Of a stretch of 64,000 nucleotides of DNA, positions 1-8,500 are shown one piece after another; the first letter of the stretch is position 1, and each line of letters begins with the position of its first letter. The notes beneath the pieces are model-generated. The model saw only the letters and a list, made by a program, of their open reading frames with translations, made no database searches and was not told the DNA's origin. A program made the translations under genes and the position numbers. The stretch comes from Parapedobacter pyrenivorans_A (GTDB lineage: Bacteria; Bacteroidota; Bacteroidia; Sphingobacteriales; Sphingobacteriaceae), in the NCBI RefSeq assembly GCF_041925275.1, contig NZ_JBHEUZ010000015.1:62001-126000 (forward strand), written 5' to 3'.

Positions 1-366
1 ATCACAGGCGGAGCATCGGCCGATATGGAAGGGATGGAGGCCGTTGAAGACATACCCGGTTTCGACGGCGCCGGAAACACGCCCGCCGTCGTAGCCGATG
101 CCTATCCGGCATTCTGGATTTATTTCCCCGAAGCCCGGCACATCCTGGTCAACAAAGAAGTTGCCTCACGAAATAACGACGCCACAGGCCTGAGCTATGA
201 TGACCTGTTCGTCAAGCGGCTATTTTCCAGCTACATCGTTAAGCAATCCAACCCCGAAGATCTCCGTATCCGAGACTATGTAGACAACGGGCTGGACCGC
301 CTATATGAAGCACAACGTATCAAAAAAGACCTCGTCGATTTCGAGCAGGACCTGTGGTCCTATTAG
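1..366 (+). CDS. gldN: GldN/PorN family gliding motility and type IX secretion protein, C-terminal part
   Basis: The reading frame is open from the first base of the window, so the N-terminus lies upstream. The last 90 or so residues carry the GldN signature: a proline/aromatic stretch (AFWIYFPEAR), then YDDLFVKRLFSSYIVK, and the ending ALYE/LYEAQRIKK...FEQDLWSY. GldN works with GldK, GldL and GldM in the trans-envelope core of the type IX secretion and gliding machine, on the periplasmic side of the outer membrane. The upstream partners should lie just outside the window. The family is recognised from its conserved C-terminus only. A short GCCAAAAA/TTTTTGGC inverted repeat just after the stop (about 366-412) could be a weak terminator. 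Confidence 0.8.
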   Translation: MTGGASADMEGMEAVEDIPGFDGAGNTPAVVADAYPAFWIYFPEARHILVNKEVASRNNDATGLSYDDLFVKRLFSSYIVKQSNPEDLRIRDYVDNGLDRLYEAQRIKKDLVDFEQDLWSY

Positions 367-490
367 CCAAAAAATGATTTTCGTCAGTTCGCTGCCGTTT
401 TTCTCTTTTTGGCACGCAAATCGTTGCATGCGTATTTATAATGCAAATGTAAAAATGATTTACACCGTATGGGCGCATACGAAGATTGCT

Positions 491-498
491 TAAGTTTG
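491..498 (+). promoter_or_regulatory. Bacteroidota -7 box (TAAGTTTG)
   Basis: TAAGTTTG matches the TAnnTTTG -7 consensus and lies 37 bases before the GTG of the cupin gene. A small palindrome (CGTATG..CATACG) lies just upstream. No clear -33 TTG is seen at the expected spacing. Confidence 0.35.
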
Positions 499-535
499 CA
501 TAAGCATAATTAACAGTTCAACTAGCTATTAAGTC

Positions 536-1402
536 GTGCAACTCAAAAAAGTTAACAAAATCTCCGGGATCAGCTCGGCTGACTTCATCAAGGACTACCT
601 CAACAAGGGAGTACCGGTAGTTATGGATGATTTCGTAGCCAAAAACAGTCCGGCATGGACTAAATGGAACTATGACTATTTCAAGGAAATAGCCGGAGAT
701 AGCATCATTTCTTTACATGGGCGGGAAGACGCGTCGAACGACCGCGCAGCCAGTGCTCCTGTGGCCAAAATGAAATTCAGTGAGTATTTGGACATGATCG
801 AGCGCGAACCGACCGATTTGCGGATTTTCCTGTTCAACCTCATGAAGCTGAAGCCCGAGCTCAACCACGACCTGATTTACAACGATGTAACGGGTGGCAA
901 GGTGCTGCAATGGCTGCCATACCTCTTTTTCGGTGGTGAGGGGTCGAGCACACGCAACCACTTCGACATCGATATGTCGCATGTCTTCATCACCCAATAC
1001 AAAGGGGTCAAGAAAATATGGCTGTTCCCGCTGGAGCAGTCGGACCTGATGTATAAACTGCCCTACAACTTCCACAGCATTGCCAACATCAAAAATCCCG
1101 ACTACGAGAAGTTCCCTGCATTGAAGTACCTCGATGGGTACGAGGCGGAAATCCATCCGGGAGAGACGTTGTTTATGCCCTCGGGGTGGTGGCATTACAT
1201 CCAGTACGTCACCGAAGGCTATTCCATCAGCGTCCGTGCATTGCCCTCCACCGTTTACGACAAGTGGCGTGGATTCCGTAACCTGGTCATCACGCGCCAC
1301 TTCGACAACACGATGCGCAAAATATTCAAGGACCGGTGGTTCAACTACAAAATAAACGCGGCGAATAAGCGCGCCGAACGCGCGCTGAAGCGGGTACAGT
1401 AG
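536..1402 (+). CDS. Cupin-like (JmjC/Cupin_8) Fe(II)/2-oxoglutarate oxygenase-type protein
   Basis: A 288-residue protein with the JmjC/Cupin_8 fold signature. The proximal metal motif HxD is at residues 142-144 (NHFDID) and the distal histidine is in GWWHYIQ at about 220, with a following SISVR strand. Lys159/160 near KGVKKIWLF is typical of the hypoxia-inhibitor-like subfamily. Such proteins are non-haem Fe(II)/2-oxoglutarate dioxygenases that hydroxylate proteins, or use other substrates. The substrate here cannot be told from sequence. Translation starts at a GTG, the first start in the frame, and the gene runs 7 bases short of the next small gene. The metal triad is complete, so activity is plausible. 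Confidence 0.8.
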   Translation: MQLKKVNKISGISSADFIKDYLNKGVPVVMDDFVAKNSPAWTKWNYDYFKEIAGDSIISLHGREDASNDRAASAPVAKMKFSEYLDMIEREPTDLRIFLFNLMKLKPELNHDLIYNDVTGGKVLQWLPYLFFGGEGSSTRNHFDIDMSHVFITQYKGVKKIWLFPLEQSDLMYKLPYNFHSIANIKNPDYEKFPALKYLDGYEAEIHPGETLFMPSGWWHYIQYVTEGYSISVRALPSTVYDKWRGFRNLVITRHFDNTMRKIFKDRWFNYKINAANKRAERALKRVQ

Positions 1403-1409
1403 CGATCGC

Positions 1410-1550
1410 ATGTATTTCTTCAGGAAAAAAGATCCCGATAGACCCACCAGCTTCAATTTACGGGTGATGCATGTCATCAATGCGACGGCCATTATCCTGT
1501 TTCTGCTGGCCATCGGGTACAAGATCGTCGATTGGCTTTTCTTCAACTAA
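1410..1550 (+). CDS. Small single-pass membrane protein (DUF6728-like)
   Basis: A 46-residue reading frame between the cupin gene and ridA. It begins MYFFRKKDPDRPTSFN, a basic cytoplasmic N-terminus, followed by one hydrophobic helix (INATAIILFLLAIGYKIV) and a short WLFFN tail. The FRKKDP..P..FNLR..H start followed by one helix resembles the small Bacteroidota family DUF6728. That assignment is from memory of the motif and is tentative. Spacing to both neighbours is short (7 and 19 bases), so it is probably co-transcribed with them. Confidence 0.55.
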   Translation: MYFFRKKDPDRPTSFNLRVMHVINATAIILFLLAIGYKIVDWLFFN

Positions 1551-1569
1551 GTCTTTACATCCAAACACC

Positions 1570-1959
1570 ATGGCTACACACAAGGAAATCATCAATACCG
1601 CCAACGCACCCGCCCCCATCGGCCCCTACAACCAGGCCGTCAAAGCGGGCAATACGCTGTATATATCCGGGCAGATTGCGCTATCGCCCACCACCGGCGA
1701 ACGGGTTGGTGGCTCGGTAGCCGAGGAGGCCCGCCAGGTGCTCGATAACCTAGCCGCCATACTGGCCGAAGCGGGGTACACCGTTGCCGATGTGGTGAAG
1801 ACAACGATTTTCCTCCGCGACATGGGCGATTTCGCCGCTGTCAATGATATTTACGGCACCTACTTCACCGAACAGGCCCCCGCACGCGAGACCGTGGCCG
1901 TGGCCGGATTGCCGAAAAATGTCAACGTCGAAATTTCGGCCATCGCATGGAAAGCCTAA
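1570..1959 (+). CDS. ridA: RidA family enamine/imine deaminase
   Basis: A 129-residue protein of normal RidA length. RidA hydrolyses reactive 2-aminoacrylate and related enamines formed by PLP enzymes, releasing ammonia and the 2-keto acid. Visible family features are PIGPYNQAVKAGNTLYISGQIAL near the N-terminus, the arginine region in FLRDMGDFAAVNDIYGTYF, and the C-terminal APARETVAVAGLPKNVNVEISAIA, which contains the substrate-binding arginine. The ATG at 1570 gives the family length; earlier in-frame starts only add sequence overlapping the small membrane gene. The downstream transporter starts on the base after this stop. Confidence 0.93.
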   Translation: MATHKEIINTANAPAPIGPYNQAVKAGNTLYISGQIALSPTTGERVGGSVAEEARQVLDNLAAILAEAGYTVADVVKTTIFLRDMGDFAAVNDIYGTYFTEQAPARETVAVAGLPKNVNVEISAIAWKA

Positions 1960-2859
1960 ATGCAGGGCCGTTTGAAATACTTCTCGGCAGCGTTTTTCGC
2001 GGCGGTGCTTTGGGGCTTCATGGCCATCCCCCTGCGTGCCATCCGGGAGTGGCCCGCTGAAGACATCCTCTACTACCGGATTTTCGTGTCCACGGCGCTG
2101 ATATGGCCGTTCATCTTCGTTTTCCGCTCTAAGCAGCTTGCCGCATCCGTCCGTTACCTGCAAACCGGGCCACCGCCCCTCCGCAAACGGCTCATCACGC
2201 TTACCGTGATCGCTTCGTTGCTCATCATGGGCAATTGGTTTACCTTCATCTATGCGGTAAACAACGTGAGTATCCAATCTGCGGCATTCGCCTACCTTGT
2301 CTGCCCGCTGCTTACCACGCTGGCGGCATTCATCATCCTCAAAGAGCGGTTAACGGGCCTTAAAAAACTAGCCATCGGCATCGCTTTGGCCAGCGTCATC
2401 CTGTTGGCCCGCGGCTCGCTGTATGACGTCGCCTGGTCCGTGGGCATCGCGTCGTTCTATGCCCTTTACTTGGTGGCCCAACGCATCATCCAACACGTGG
2501 ATAGGCTGGTCGTGCTGGCTGTACAGCTCACCCTGTGTAGCCTGCTCATCCTACCGTTCCTGCTCTGGCAGCACCACCCGTTGCCTACCAGCGCCACTTT
2601 CTGGATCAATATCACTGTCATTGCCGTTGTTTTTACCATCATCCCCCTTTACATGAGCCTGTATGCGCTCAACGGCATATCATCCACCACCGTGGGCGTG
2701 CTTATCTACATCAACCCCATCATCGCCTTTGCCATCGCCGTGGTGTATTTCCATGAGCCCGTCTACACCCACCAGCTGGTGGCATACCTGGTATTGTTCG
2801 TCGCCGTATTCCTGTTCAATTGGGGTGCACTTCGGAAAGTTTTCCATAAATTCGCATGA
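1960..2859 (+). CDS. EamA/DMT family inner-membrane transporter
   Basis: A 299-residue protein with about ten hydrophobic segments arranged as two repeats of five, as in EamA (drug/metabolite) transporters. It starts with FSAAFFAAVLWGFMAIPLRAIREWP and has the second repeat from about residue 150 (ASFYALYLVAQRII). These carriers export amino acids, metabolites or drugs; the substrate cannot be predicted. The ATG immediately follows the ridA stop codon, so the two genes are translationally coupled. A role in exporting an amine or amino acid linked to RidA chemistry is only a guess from that coupling. Confidence 0.85.
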   Translation: MQGRLKYFSAAFFAAVLWGFMAIPLRAIREWPAEDILYYRIFVSTALIWPFIFVFRSKQLAASVRYLQTGPPPLRKRLITLTVIASLLIMGNWFTFIYAVNNVSIQSAAFAYLVCPLLTTLAAFIILKERLTGLKKLAIGIALASVILLARGSLYDVAWSVGIASFYALYLVAQRIIQHVDRLVVLAVQLTLCSLLILPFLLWQHHPLPTSATFWINITVIAVVFTIIPLYMSLYALNGISSTTVGVLIYINPIIAFAIAVVYFHEPVYTHQLVAYLVLFVAVFLFNWGALRKVFHKFA

Positions 2860-2882
2860 ACCGTTGAAAGCAGAAGCTCCCT

Positions 2883-4988
2883 GTGGCACCACTCAGTACC
2901 ATAACCCCCATTGAATACCTCAAAGGTGTGGGGCCCGCCCGTGCCGAGGTGCTCAAAGCCGAGCTGGGCATCCATACGTTCGGCGACCTGCTCAGGCACT
3001 ACCCCTTCCGTTATATCGACCGCACCCAATTCCATAAAATCAAGCAGCTCCACCCCGATATGGCCGCGGCGCAGGTAATCGGGCGGCTTGTACATATCGA
3101 AGAGCTCGGAGAGCGGCGCGGCCGGCGGCTCGTGGGCCATTTCCGGGACGATACGGGCACTATGGAACTGGTGTGGTTCCAAAGCATCGGCTGGCTCAAA
3201 AAAGCATTGCAGGTAGGCGCCGCCTATGTCATCTATGGCAAGCCCAACCTGTTCAACAACCAGCTTTCCATGACCCACCCCGAGATGGAAGTGTACAAGC
3301 CGGGCAGTCCGCAGCAGGGCAATATGAGCCTACAGCCGGTGTATAACACCACCGAGAAGCTACGGAAATTCGCGCTCGACAGCAAGGGCATCCAGAAGCT
3401 ACAGGCTGCCCTGCTCGAAAGCATCGCCCAGCAATTGGGCGAAACACTGCCCGACCACCTCGTACAACAGCACCGGCTACTCCCACTGCCCCAGGCACTG
3501 GTGGCTATCCATTTCCCACACAACAGCAGCGAACTGGCGCAAGCCATCCACCGCCTCAAATTCGACGAGCTGTTTTTCATCCAACTGAAACTCCTCAAAA
3601 ACAAGCTGCTCAACACACAGCGGTTCAAGGGCCACCGGTTTGACAGCGTGGGCGATACGTTCAACACCTTTTACAACAAGCACCTCCCCTTTGCGCTCAC
3701 CAACGCCCAAAAGCGGGTCATCAAGGAAATCCGGCGGGATACCGCATCGGGGGCACAACTCAACAGGCTGGTACAGGGCGATGTGGGGAGTGGCAAAACC
3801 GTGGTGGCCCTCATGGCCATGCTGCTGGCCATAGACAATGGCTTCCAGGCATGCCTCATGGCACCCACGGAGATCCTCGCCCGGCAGCACCACCACAGCA
3901 TCGGCAAGCTGCTGGGTAGCGGTATCGCATCCGTGCAGCTGCTCACCGGCTCGACACCCAAAAAAGACCGCCGGATCATCCACACCCAGCTTGAAGACGG
4001 CACCCTCGATATCCTGGTGGGCACCCATGCACTCATCGAAGATGCCGTGCGTTTCCGTAACCTGGGCCTGGTGGTCATCGATGAGCAGCACCGCTTCGGC
4101 GTGGAACAGCGCGCCAAGCTGTGGCGCAAAAACCACATCCCGCCCCACATGCTGGTCATGACCGCCACCCCCATACCGCGCACCCTGGCCATGACGCTGT
4201 ATGGCGACCTGGATATCTCCGTGATCGACGAGCTGCCCGCCGGACGCAAGCCCATCAAAACGATGCACCTCTACGAAAGCAGCCGCCTGCGCATGTTCGG
4301 GTTCATGAAAGAGGAGATCGCCAAAGGCCGGCAGGTATACATCGTATACCCCCTCATCAAAGAAAGCGAAAAAATGGACCTCCTGTACCTCGAGGCCGGT
4401 TTGGAAACGCTGCAAAACGAGTTCCCGCTGCCGCAGTACCGCATCAGTATCGTGCATGGGAAAATGCCGGTGAAAGACAAGGATTTCGAGATGCAGCGTT
4501 TCGTAAAGGGCGAAACACAGGTAATGGTAGCCACCACGGTGATCGAAGTAGGGGTGGATGTGCCCAACGCCTCGGTCATGGTGATCGAAAACGCCGAGCG
4601 CTTCGGCCTGTCACAGCTGCACCAGCTACGGGGGCGCGTGGGGCGGGGTGCCGAGCAGTCTTATTGCATCCTGATGTCGGGCAGCAAGCTCGGCAAGGAT
4701 AGCAAACTCCGGCTGGAAACCATGGTACGCACCAACGACGGATTTGAAATCGCCGAGGTGGACCTCCAATTGCGGGGACCGGGCGACCTGGCCGGCACAC
4801 AGCAAAGCGGTGCACTCGATCTTAAGCTGGCCGACCTCACCACCGACCAAGCCCTGCTTACCACCGTACGCAACACCGTGATCGCCCTTTTCGAAGCCGA
4901 CCCACAGCTGGCCAAGCCCGAAAACAGCCGGCTGCGTGACTACCTTACACAGACCGAGCCCGGCATCAGCTGGGAAAAAATATCCTAG
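2883..4988 (+). CDS. recG: ATP-dependent DNA helicase RecG
   Basis: A 701-residue superfamily 2 helicase of full RecG length. RecG remodels stalled replication forks and branch-migrates Holliday and D-/R-loop structures. The N-terminal wedge/OB region includes YLKGVGPARAEVL (10-24) and RHYPFRYIDR. Walker A is QGDVGSGKT (about 298-306), the DEQH box is at 400-403 (LVVIDEQHRFGVEQR), and helicase C motifs include VATTVIEVGVDVPNA and LHQLRGRVGRG. The C-terminal RecG-specific LRGPGDLAGTQQSG is present. The start used is a GTG 23 bases after the transporter stop. The gene looks intact. Confidence 0.96.
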   Translation: MAPLSTITPIEYLKGVGPARAEVLKAELGIHTFGDLLRHYPFRYIDRTQFHKIKQLHPDMAAAQVIGRLVHIEELGERRGRRLVGHFRDDTGTMELVWFQSIGWLKKALQVGAAYVIYGKPNLFNNQLSMTHPEMEVYKPGSPQQGNMSLQPVYNTTEKLRKFALDSKGIQKLQAALLESIAQQLGETLPDHLVQQHRLLPLPQALVAIHFPHNSSELAQAIHRLKFDELFFIQLKLLKNKLLNTQRFKGHRFDSVGDTFNTFYNKHLPFALTNAQKRVIKEIRRDTASGAQLNRLVQGDVGSGKTVVALMAMLLAIDNGFQACLMAPTEILARQHHHSIGKLLGSGIASVQLLTGSTPKKDRRIIHTQLEDGTLDILVGTHALIEDAVRFRNLGLVVIDEQHRFGVEQRAKLWRKNHIPPHMLVMTATPIPRTLAMTLYGDLDISVIDELPAGRKPIKTMHLYESSRLRMFGFMKEEIAKGRQVYIVYPLIKESEKMDLLYLEAGLETLQNEFPLPQYRISIVHGKMPVKDKDFEMQRFVKGETQVMVATTVIEVGVDVPNASVMVIENAERFGLSQLHQLRGRVGRGAEQSYCILMSGSKLGKDSKLRLETMVRTNDGFEIAEVDLQLRGPGDLAGTQQSGALDLKLADLTTDQALLTTVRNTVIALFEADPQLAKPENSRLRDYLTQTEPGISWEKIS

Positions 4989-4995
4989 CAGCCAG

Positions 4996-5039
4996 CAAAA
5001 AAAGAGGCAGCCACCTCGCCTAGGTCGAGATGGCTGCCC
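4996..5039 (-). terminator. Rho-independent terminator for the minus-strand gene at 5074-5658
   Basis: A 13-bp stem with one mismatch (5006-5018 with 5026-5038, arms GGCAGCCA...CTCG) and a 7-base loop. On the minus strand it is followed by a run of T from the A-run at 4997-5003. It lies between convergent recG and the secreted protein gene, so it may also slow transcription from recG. Confidence 0.75.
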
Positions 5040-5073
5040 TGCTATATATAGACTCCGTGGAGGTATGCGTGGT

Positions 5074-5658
5074 TTACCTTGCAGCGATAACCATGTGGTC
5101 TGCATCGGCGTACTGGGCCTGGTCTATTGCCTTGGCGAAGTACTGCTCTACCTTTTGAAGCAACGGAAGGGTTTCTTCGTTTACAAAGCCTGCATATTTA
5201 CGTTTGGCTTTCTTAAACTGCTTCTGCTCCCGTTTCAATTCAACACGAAGCTGTTCCTTCAACTTGGCAAGCTGTGCCGCTTCATACGCATCGCGCTCTT
5301 CGTGCTTCTTGGTATACATCGTTTCGATTTCGGCAATGGCCCTTTTGCTGGCTTCCACACGCACCCCTTGGTCAATATCGTCTTGGTAAACCTTGACGAA
5401 GAAAGCCTTGTCACGTTCCAGATCAGCGTGGTTGCCACGGCTCTCCCGAACCTGCCCCTTGGCTATTTCGAACTGGTGGAACAGCACATCCACATTGCGC
5501 TGGTGGAATGCAATGACCTGTTTGAAAGCGGCTACGCTCATCTGGTCGTTGATGTGTTCTTTCTTCACTTTCTCGGCGGGCCGGCTTACACTGGTGTTGG
5601 CAACGCTGGTTCCTACTGCGGCTGCGCAAATCATGGCGCTCAATACGATCGATTTCAT
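5074..5658 (-). CDS. Secreted coiled-coil protein of unknown function
   Basis: A 194-residue protein with a signal peptide (MKSIVLSAMICAAAVGTSVA, cleavage probably after the Ala-rich stretch). The mature part is highly charged and helical, with lysine/glutamate-rich heptad-like stretches (KLKEQLRVELKREQKQFKKAKRKYAGF). I do not recognise the family. The ATG at 5658 was chosen because it gives a clean signal peptide; the longer frame adds a non-signal leader. It ends at a strong terminator. Periplasmic location is inferred from the signal peptide and lack of a lipobox. Confidence 0.65.
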   Translation of the reverse strand: MKSIVLSAMICAAAVGTSVANTSVSRPAEKVKKEHINDQMSVAAFKQVIAFHQRNVDVLFHQFEIAKGQVRESRGNHADLERDKAFFVKVYQDDIDQGVRVEASKRAIAEIETMYTKKHEERDAYEAAQLAKLKEQLRVELKREQKQFKKAKRKYAGFVNEETLPLLQKVEQYFAKAIDQAQYADADHMVIAAR

Positions 5659-5874
5659 AACTATGCGATTTTGTTTTTCCTTTTTTGTTGTTTCTATGGA
5701 TAAGACGACAAAGGGGAAAAAACGTTGCACCTCCCCGGGCCAATAATAGACAAACCGCCCATAATCATCGACCAATGGAAACCCGATTAGACCAAAAGGC
5801 ATTTTTTATAGATAAACGGCTACCGTTGGCACCCGCTACCACGCCCGCAGCGGGCCTCCTCACCCCCGATAAAG

Positions 5875-5906
5875 TTGCATATCCACCCAACATTCGCTAT
5901 GTTTGT
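5875..5906 (+). promoter_or_regulatory. Promoter of the TPP-riboswitch operon
   Basis: TATGTTTG at 5899-5906 fits the TAnnTTTG -7 box, with a TTG at 5875-5877 spaced 21 bases upstream, the usual Bacteroidota arrangement. Transcription would start just before the riboswitch at 5911. Confidence 0.6.
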
Positions 5907-5910
5907 GACG

Positions 5911-5996
5911 GTACACAGCAAGGGGTGCCCCGCAGCGGGGCTGAGATTACACCCTAATTACCTGATTTGGATCATGCCAACGTAGGGATGCAAACC
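5911..5996 (+). promoter_or_regulatory. TPP (thi-box) riboswitch
   Basis: All conserved thi-box blocks are present in order: GGGGTGCC (5922-5929), a variable P3 hairpin (CCCCGC/GCGGGG), GGCTGAGAT, ACCC, ACCTGATTTGGATCATGCCA and CGTAGGGA. GCA at 5918-5920 can close P1 with TGC at 5989-5991. These are the thiamine pyrophosphate sensing helices. The element sits between its promoter and the methyltransferase start at 6074. The expression platform in the intervening 75 bases is not obvious, and no strong terminator hairpin is seen, so translation control is more likely. The rest of the 5659-6073 gap shows nothing else. Confidence 0.93.
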
Positions 5997-6073
5997 GCAC
6001 AAGACCACCGTTCTTGTTCCGCACGCCGTTGGCAAATCCATGAAAGGGGCTGTACAACAAATAGGCAACTAGC

Positions 6074-6796
6074 ATGGAACACGAAAAAACAACACTCGAA
6101 CTTATCCCCCAGCAACAGCAGAACTGGCAAAACCGGCCCGAATGGTTTTTCAACAGGGAACACACCGACACGTATGAGCAGTGGTATGAGGGCCGCTACA
6201 AACGCGCCGAGATCTGGCAGAAAAAAGTGATGGAACAGTTGGTATCGAAAGACCGCCGTGTAAAAACGCTGCTCGAATTCGGCTGTGGCACCACCCGCTT
6301 CACGCGGTGGTGGAAAGAAATCGGCATCGAGGCCACCGGCGGTGACATCTCGCCGCTGATGCTGTCGCAGGCCATGCACCTCTTCGAGGGCGACCTGGTG
6401 ATGGCCGACTCGCACCACATGCCGTTCAAGGACCATACCTTCGATGCGCTGGCCTTCATTACCACGTTCGAGTACTACCGCGACCCGGTGCGCGTCATCC
6501 GCGAGGCCGCCCGCGTGGGCCGTTATGGCATCGCCATGGGCATGATGAACCGCAACTCGCCCAAGGTGGTGCGGCGCCGGGTGCAGGAGCTGTTTGGCAA
6601 GAACCCCTTTTACCTCACAGCCACCTTCTACACCCCCAAGCAACTGAGTGCCATCATCCATACAGCGCTGCAAGGGCGCGCGTACACCATCGAGTGGACC
6701 TGCACGGGCCTGCCGCGTTGGTTTCCCGTGCAGCAATGGGGCCTTCCCTACGGCGATTTCTTCGGGCTGTATGTACGTTTCAACGATGTAGACTGA
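6074..6796 (+). CDS. SAM-dependent class I methyltransferase in the TPP-riboswitch operon
   Basis: A 240-residue class I methyltransferase. Motif I is LLEFGCGTTRFTRWW, followed by the acidic end of strand 2 (TGGDISPLML), motif II-like VMADSHHMPFKDHTFDALAF, and a Methyltransf_11-type layout. The substrate is unknown. It is the first gene after the TPP riboswitch and shares a stop/start overlap (TGATG at 6794-6798) with the next gene, so thiamine status should control it. The operon also encodes a Trm112-like protein, a family known to activate class I methyltransferases. Pairing of the two is inference from position. Confidence 0.8.
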   Translation: MEHEKTTLELIPQQQQNWQNRPEWFFNREHTDTYEQWYEGRYKRAEIWQKKVMEQLVSKDRRVKTLLEFGCGTTRFTRWWKEIGIEATGGDISPLMLSQAMHLFEGDLVMADSHHMPFKDHTFDALAFITTFEYYRDPVRVIREAARVGRYGIAMGMMNRNSPKVVRRRVQELFGKNPFYLTATFYTPKQLSAIIHTALQGRAYTIEWTCTGLPRWFPVQQWGLPYGDFFGLYVRFNDVD

Positions 6797-7851
6797 TGGA
6801 GAAGCAACTCGGCAAAATAGGCATACCGTTATTTGACCGCACCATCGTCGCCATGGGTGGCCACCCACGGCCCGAGGTACGTACCGGCCCGCGTTTCGGC
6901 GTGGATGTATCGGTGGTAGACCTGCCCGGTGGCATGGCCATGGCCATGACCAGCGATCCGCTATCGCTCATCCCATCGCTGGGGCTGGAAGTCTCGGCGT
7001 GGCTATCGGTGCACCTCATGGCCAACGACATGGCCACCACAGGCCACGCGCCCATGTATGGGCAGTTTGTGCTCAACCTGCCCGATACGCTGGGCGCAGC
7101 CGATTTCAAGCAATACTGGGCGTACATCCACCGGTTCTGCAGCGATATCGGCGTGGCTATCACAGGTGGCCACACCGGTTTTGTAGCCCACCAGCATTCC
7201 ACCATTTCCGGTGGCGGCACGCTGGTTACCGTGGCTCCCAGCGGCACCCTGCTTACCGCTGCCGCAGCCCGGCAGGGCGATGCCATCCTGGTAACCAAGC
7301 AGTGCGCACTGTCATCGGCGGCGATTTTGGCCATGAGCTTTCCCGAAACGGTCAAAAATAAGGCCGGAGCGGAGGTATACGCGGCAGCATGCAGCTCCTT
7401 TTACCAGACTTCCGTTTTGCCCGATGCGCTGGCGGCGGCAGACGGCCGGCATGCCGGAGCACCCATCAGCGCCATGCACGACGTCACCGAAGGCGGCGTA
7501 CTCGGCGCCATCTACGAACTCGCCGTTGCCTCGGGCCATGGCGCGCTCATCCATAACGACCAGCTGCCCCTACACCCGGTGCAGCAACAGGTATGTAACG
7601 TCTTCGGGCTCGACCCCCGTTACTGCATCGGGGCGGGAGCCATGGTCATCACCTGCCCACCCTCCGCCGTGCAAGGTGTTATAAACCGGCTCCACGCCGC
7701 AGGCGTCCCCTGCGCAGCAGTGGGCCAGCTCACCGATGCCGCCCATGGCATCAAGCTGGAAACATCCGGCCAAACAAAGGACATACCCTACCACGACGAA
7801 GACCCCTACTGGGCGGCATTTTACCAAGCGCACCAAAACGGATGGAACTGA
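6796..7851 (+). CDS. AIR synthase/HypE/ThiL-like ATP-dependent enzyme
   Basis: A 351-residue PurM/HypE/ThiL superfamily protein. The N-terminal half has an acidic nucleotide-binding region (FGVDVSVVD...MTSDPLSL) and GGHTG. The C-terminal half has MHDVTEGGVLGAIYELA, the family's Asp/Glu-Gly-Gly motif. Members activate a carbonyl or hydroxyl with ATP (AIR synthase, thiamine-phosphate kinase, HypE). The motif spacing is closer to HypE/AIR-synthase-related proteins than to standard ThiL. The TPP riboswitch upstream and the ThiE-like gene downstream suggest a step in thiamine synthesis or salvage. The ATG at 6796 overlaps the methyltransferase stop by one base. Confidence 0.8.
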   Translation: MEKQLGKIGIPLFDRTIVAMGGHPRPEVRTGPRFGVDVSVVDLPGGMAMAMTSDPLSLIPSLGLEVSAWLSVHLMANDMATTGHAPMYGQFVLNLPDTLGAADFKQYWAYIHRFCSDIGVAITGGHTGFVAHQHSTISGGGTLVTVAPSGTLLTAAAARQGDAILVTKQCALSSAAILAMSFPETVKNKAGAEVYAAACSSFYQTSVLPDALAAADGRHAGAPISAMHDVTEGGVLGAIYELAVASGHGALIHNDQLPLHPVQQQVCNVFGLDPRYCIGAGAMVITCPPSAVQGVINRLHAAGVPCAAVGQLTDAAHGIKLETSGQTKDIPYHDEDPYWAAFYQAHQNGWN

Positions 7852-8498
7852 TGGAAACAACCCGGCACATTGGCAAAGGGGTTTACCTCGTGGTAGACCC
7901 TTCCATGCACAAGCCCACGCTCTACGACAAGCTGGATGCGGTACTGGCCGAAGGCATCGCTGCCCTGCAGATCTGGGATCATTTCGGCGTGGACGACGAC
8001 ATTCCCGCGCTGATCGGCGAGCTATGCCGCCGCTGCCACGCAAAGGACGTACCCGTATTGATCAACAACCGGTGGGCCTACCTCGCAGGCACCCCGCTGG
8101 ATGGCGTGCATTTCGATACCATCCCCCACAACTACGGGGCCATCCAGGCCGCCATCGGCCGGCCGTTCCGGTACGGCATCACCTGTACGAACGATATGGC
8201 GCCCGTTCACTGGGCACACAACCACCGCGCCGACTACATCTCGTTCTGCTCCATGTTTCCCTCCCACACCGTTGATACCTGCGAGGTGGTAACCCCCGCT
8301 TCGGTACAACGGGCGAAGGCCATCTATGACGGTCCTATCTTCCTGGCCGGCGGCATCCGGCCAGACAACATCGCGCAGCTAGGCGGCCTCCCTTATACCG
8401 GTATCGCGGCCATATCGGGCATCATGAGCAGCGATTCGCCCGGCGAAGCCATCCGTGCTTACCTTAAACACATCCAATCATCATCCCCATCCAAATAA
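7851..8498 (+). CDS. ThiE/TenI-like thiamine phosphate synthase family protein
   Basis: A 215-residue TIM-barrel protein of the ThiE/TenI family, which joins HMP-PP and thiazole phosphate to give thiamine phosphate (ThiE) or isomerises the thiazole (TenI). Barrel landmarks are PVLINNRWAY and DGVHFD, ADYISFCSMFPSHT (phosphate-binding loop region), FLAGGIRPDNI and the C-terminal GIAAISGIM. Several ThiE positions differ: LIND became LINN, HLGQ became HFDT, and the early QLR(D/E)K region is QIWDHF. It may therefore be a divergent enzyme. The ATG at 7851 overlaps the previous stop by one base; an ATG at 7842 is also possible. Confidence 0.8.
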   Translation: METTRHIGKGVYLVVDPSMHKPTLYDKLDAVLAEGIAALQIWDHFGVDDDIPALIGELCRRCHAKDVPVLINNRWAYLAGTPLDGVHFDTIPHNYGAIQAAIGRPFRYGITCTNDMAPVHWAHNHRADYISFCSMFPSHTVDTCEVVTPASVQRAKAIYDGPIFLAGGIRPDNIAQLGGLPYTGIAAISGIMSSDSPGEAIRAYLKHIQSSSPSK

Positions 8499-8500
8499 CC

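Noticed and set aside
713..1546. 277-codon minus-strand frame over the cupin gene
   Set aside because: It is antisense to a protein with intact metal-binding motifs and has no recognisable domain. High GC makes long antisense frames common here.
1471..1569. N-terminal extension of RidA
   Set aside because: RidA proteins are about 130 residues, and the extension overlaps the small membrane protein gene. The ATG at 1570 fits the family.
3477..4457. 326-codon minus-strand frame inside recG
   Set aside because: Shadow of the RecG helicase domain; histidine/glutamine-rich composition with no family pattern.
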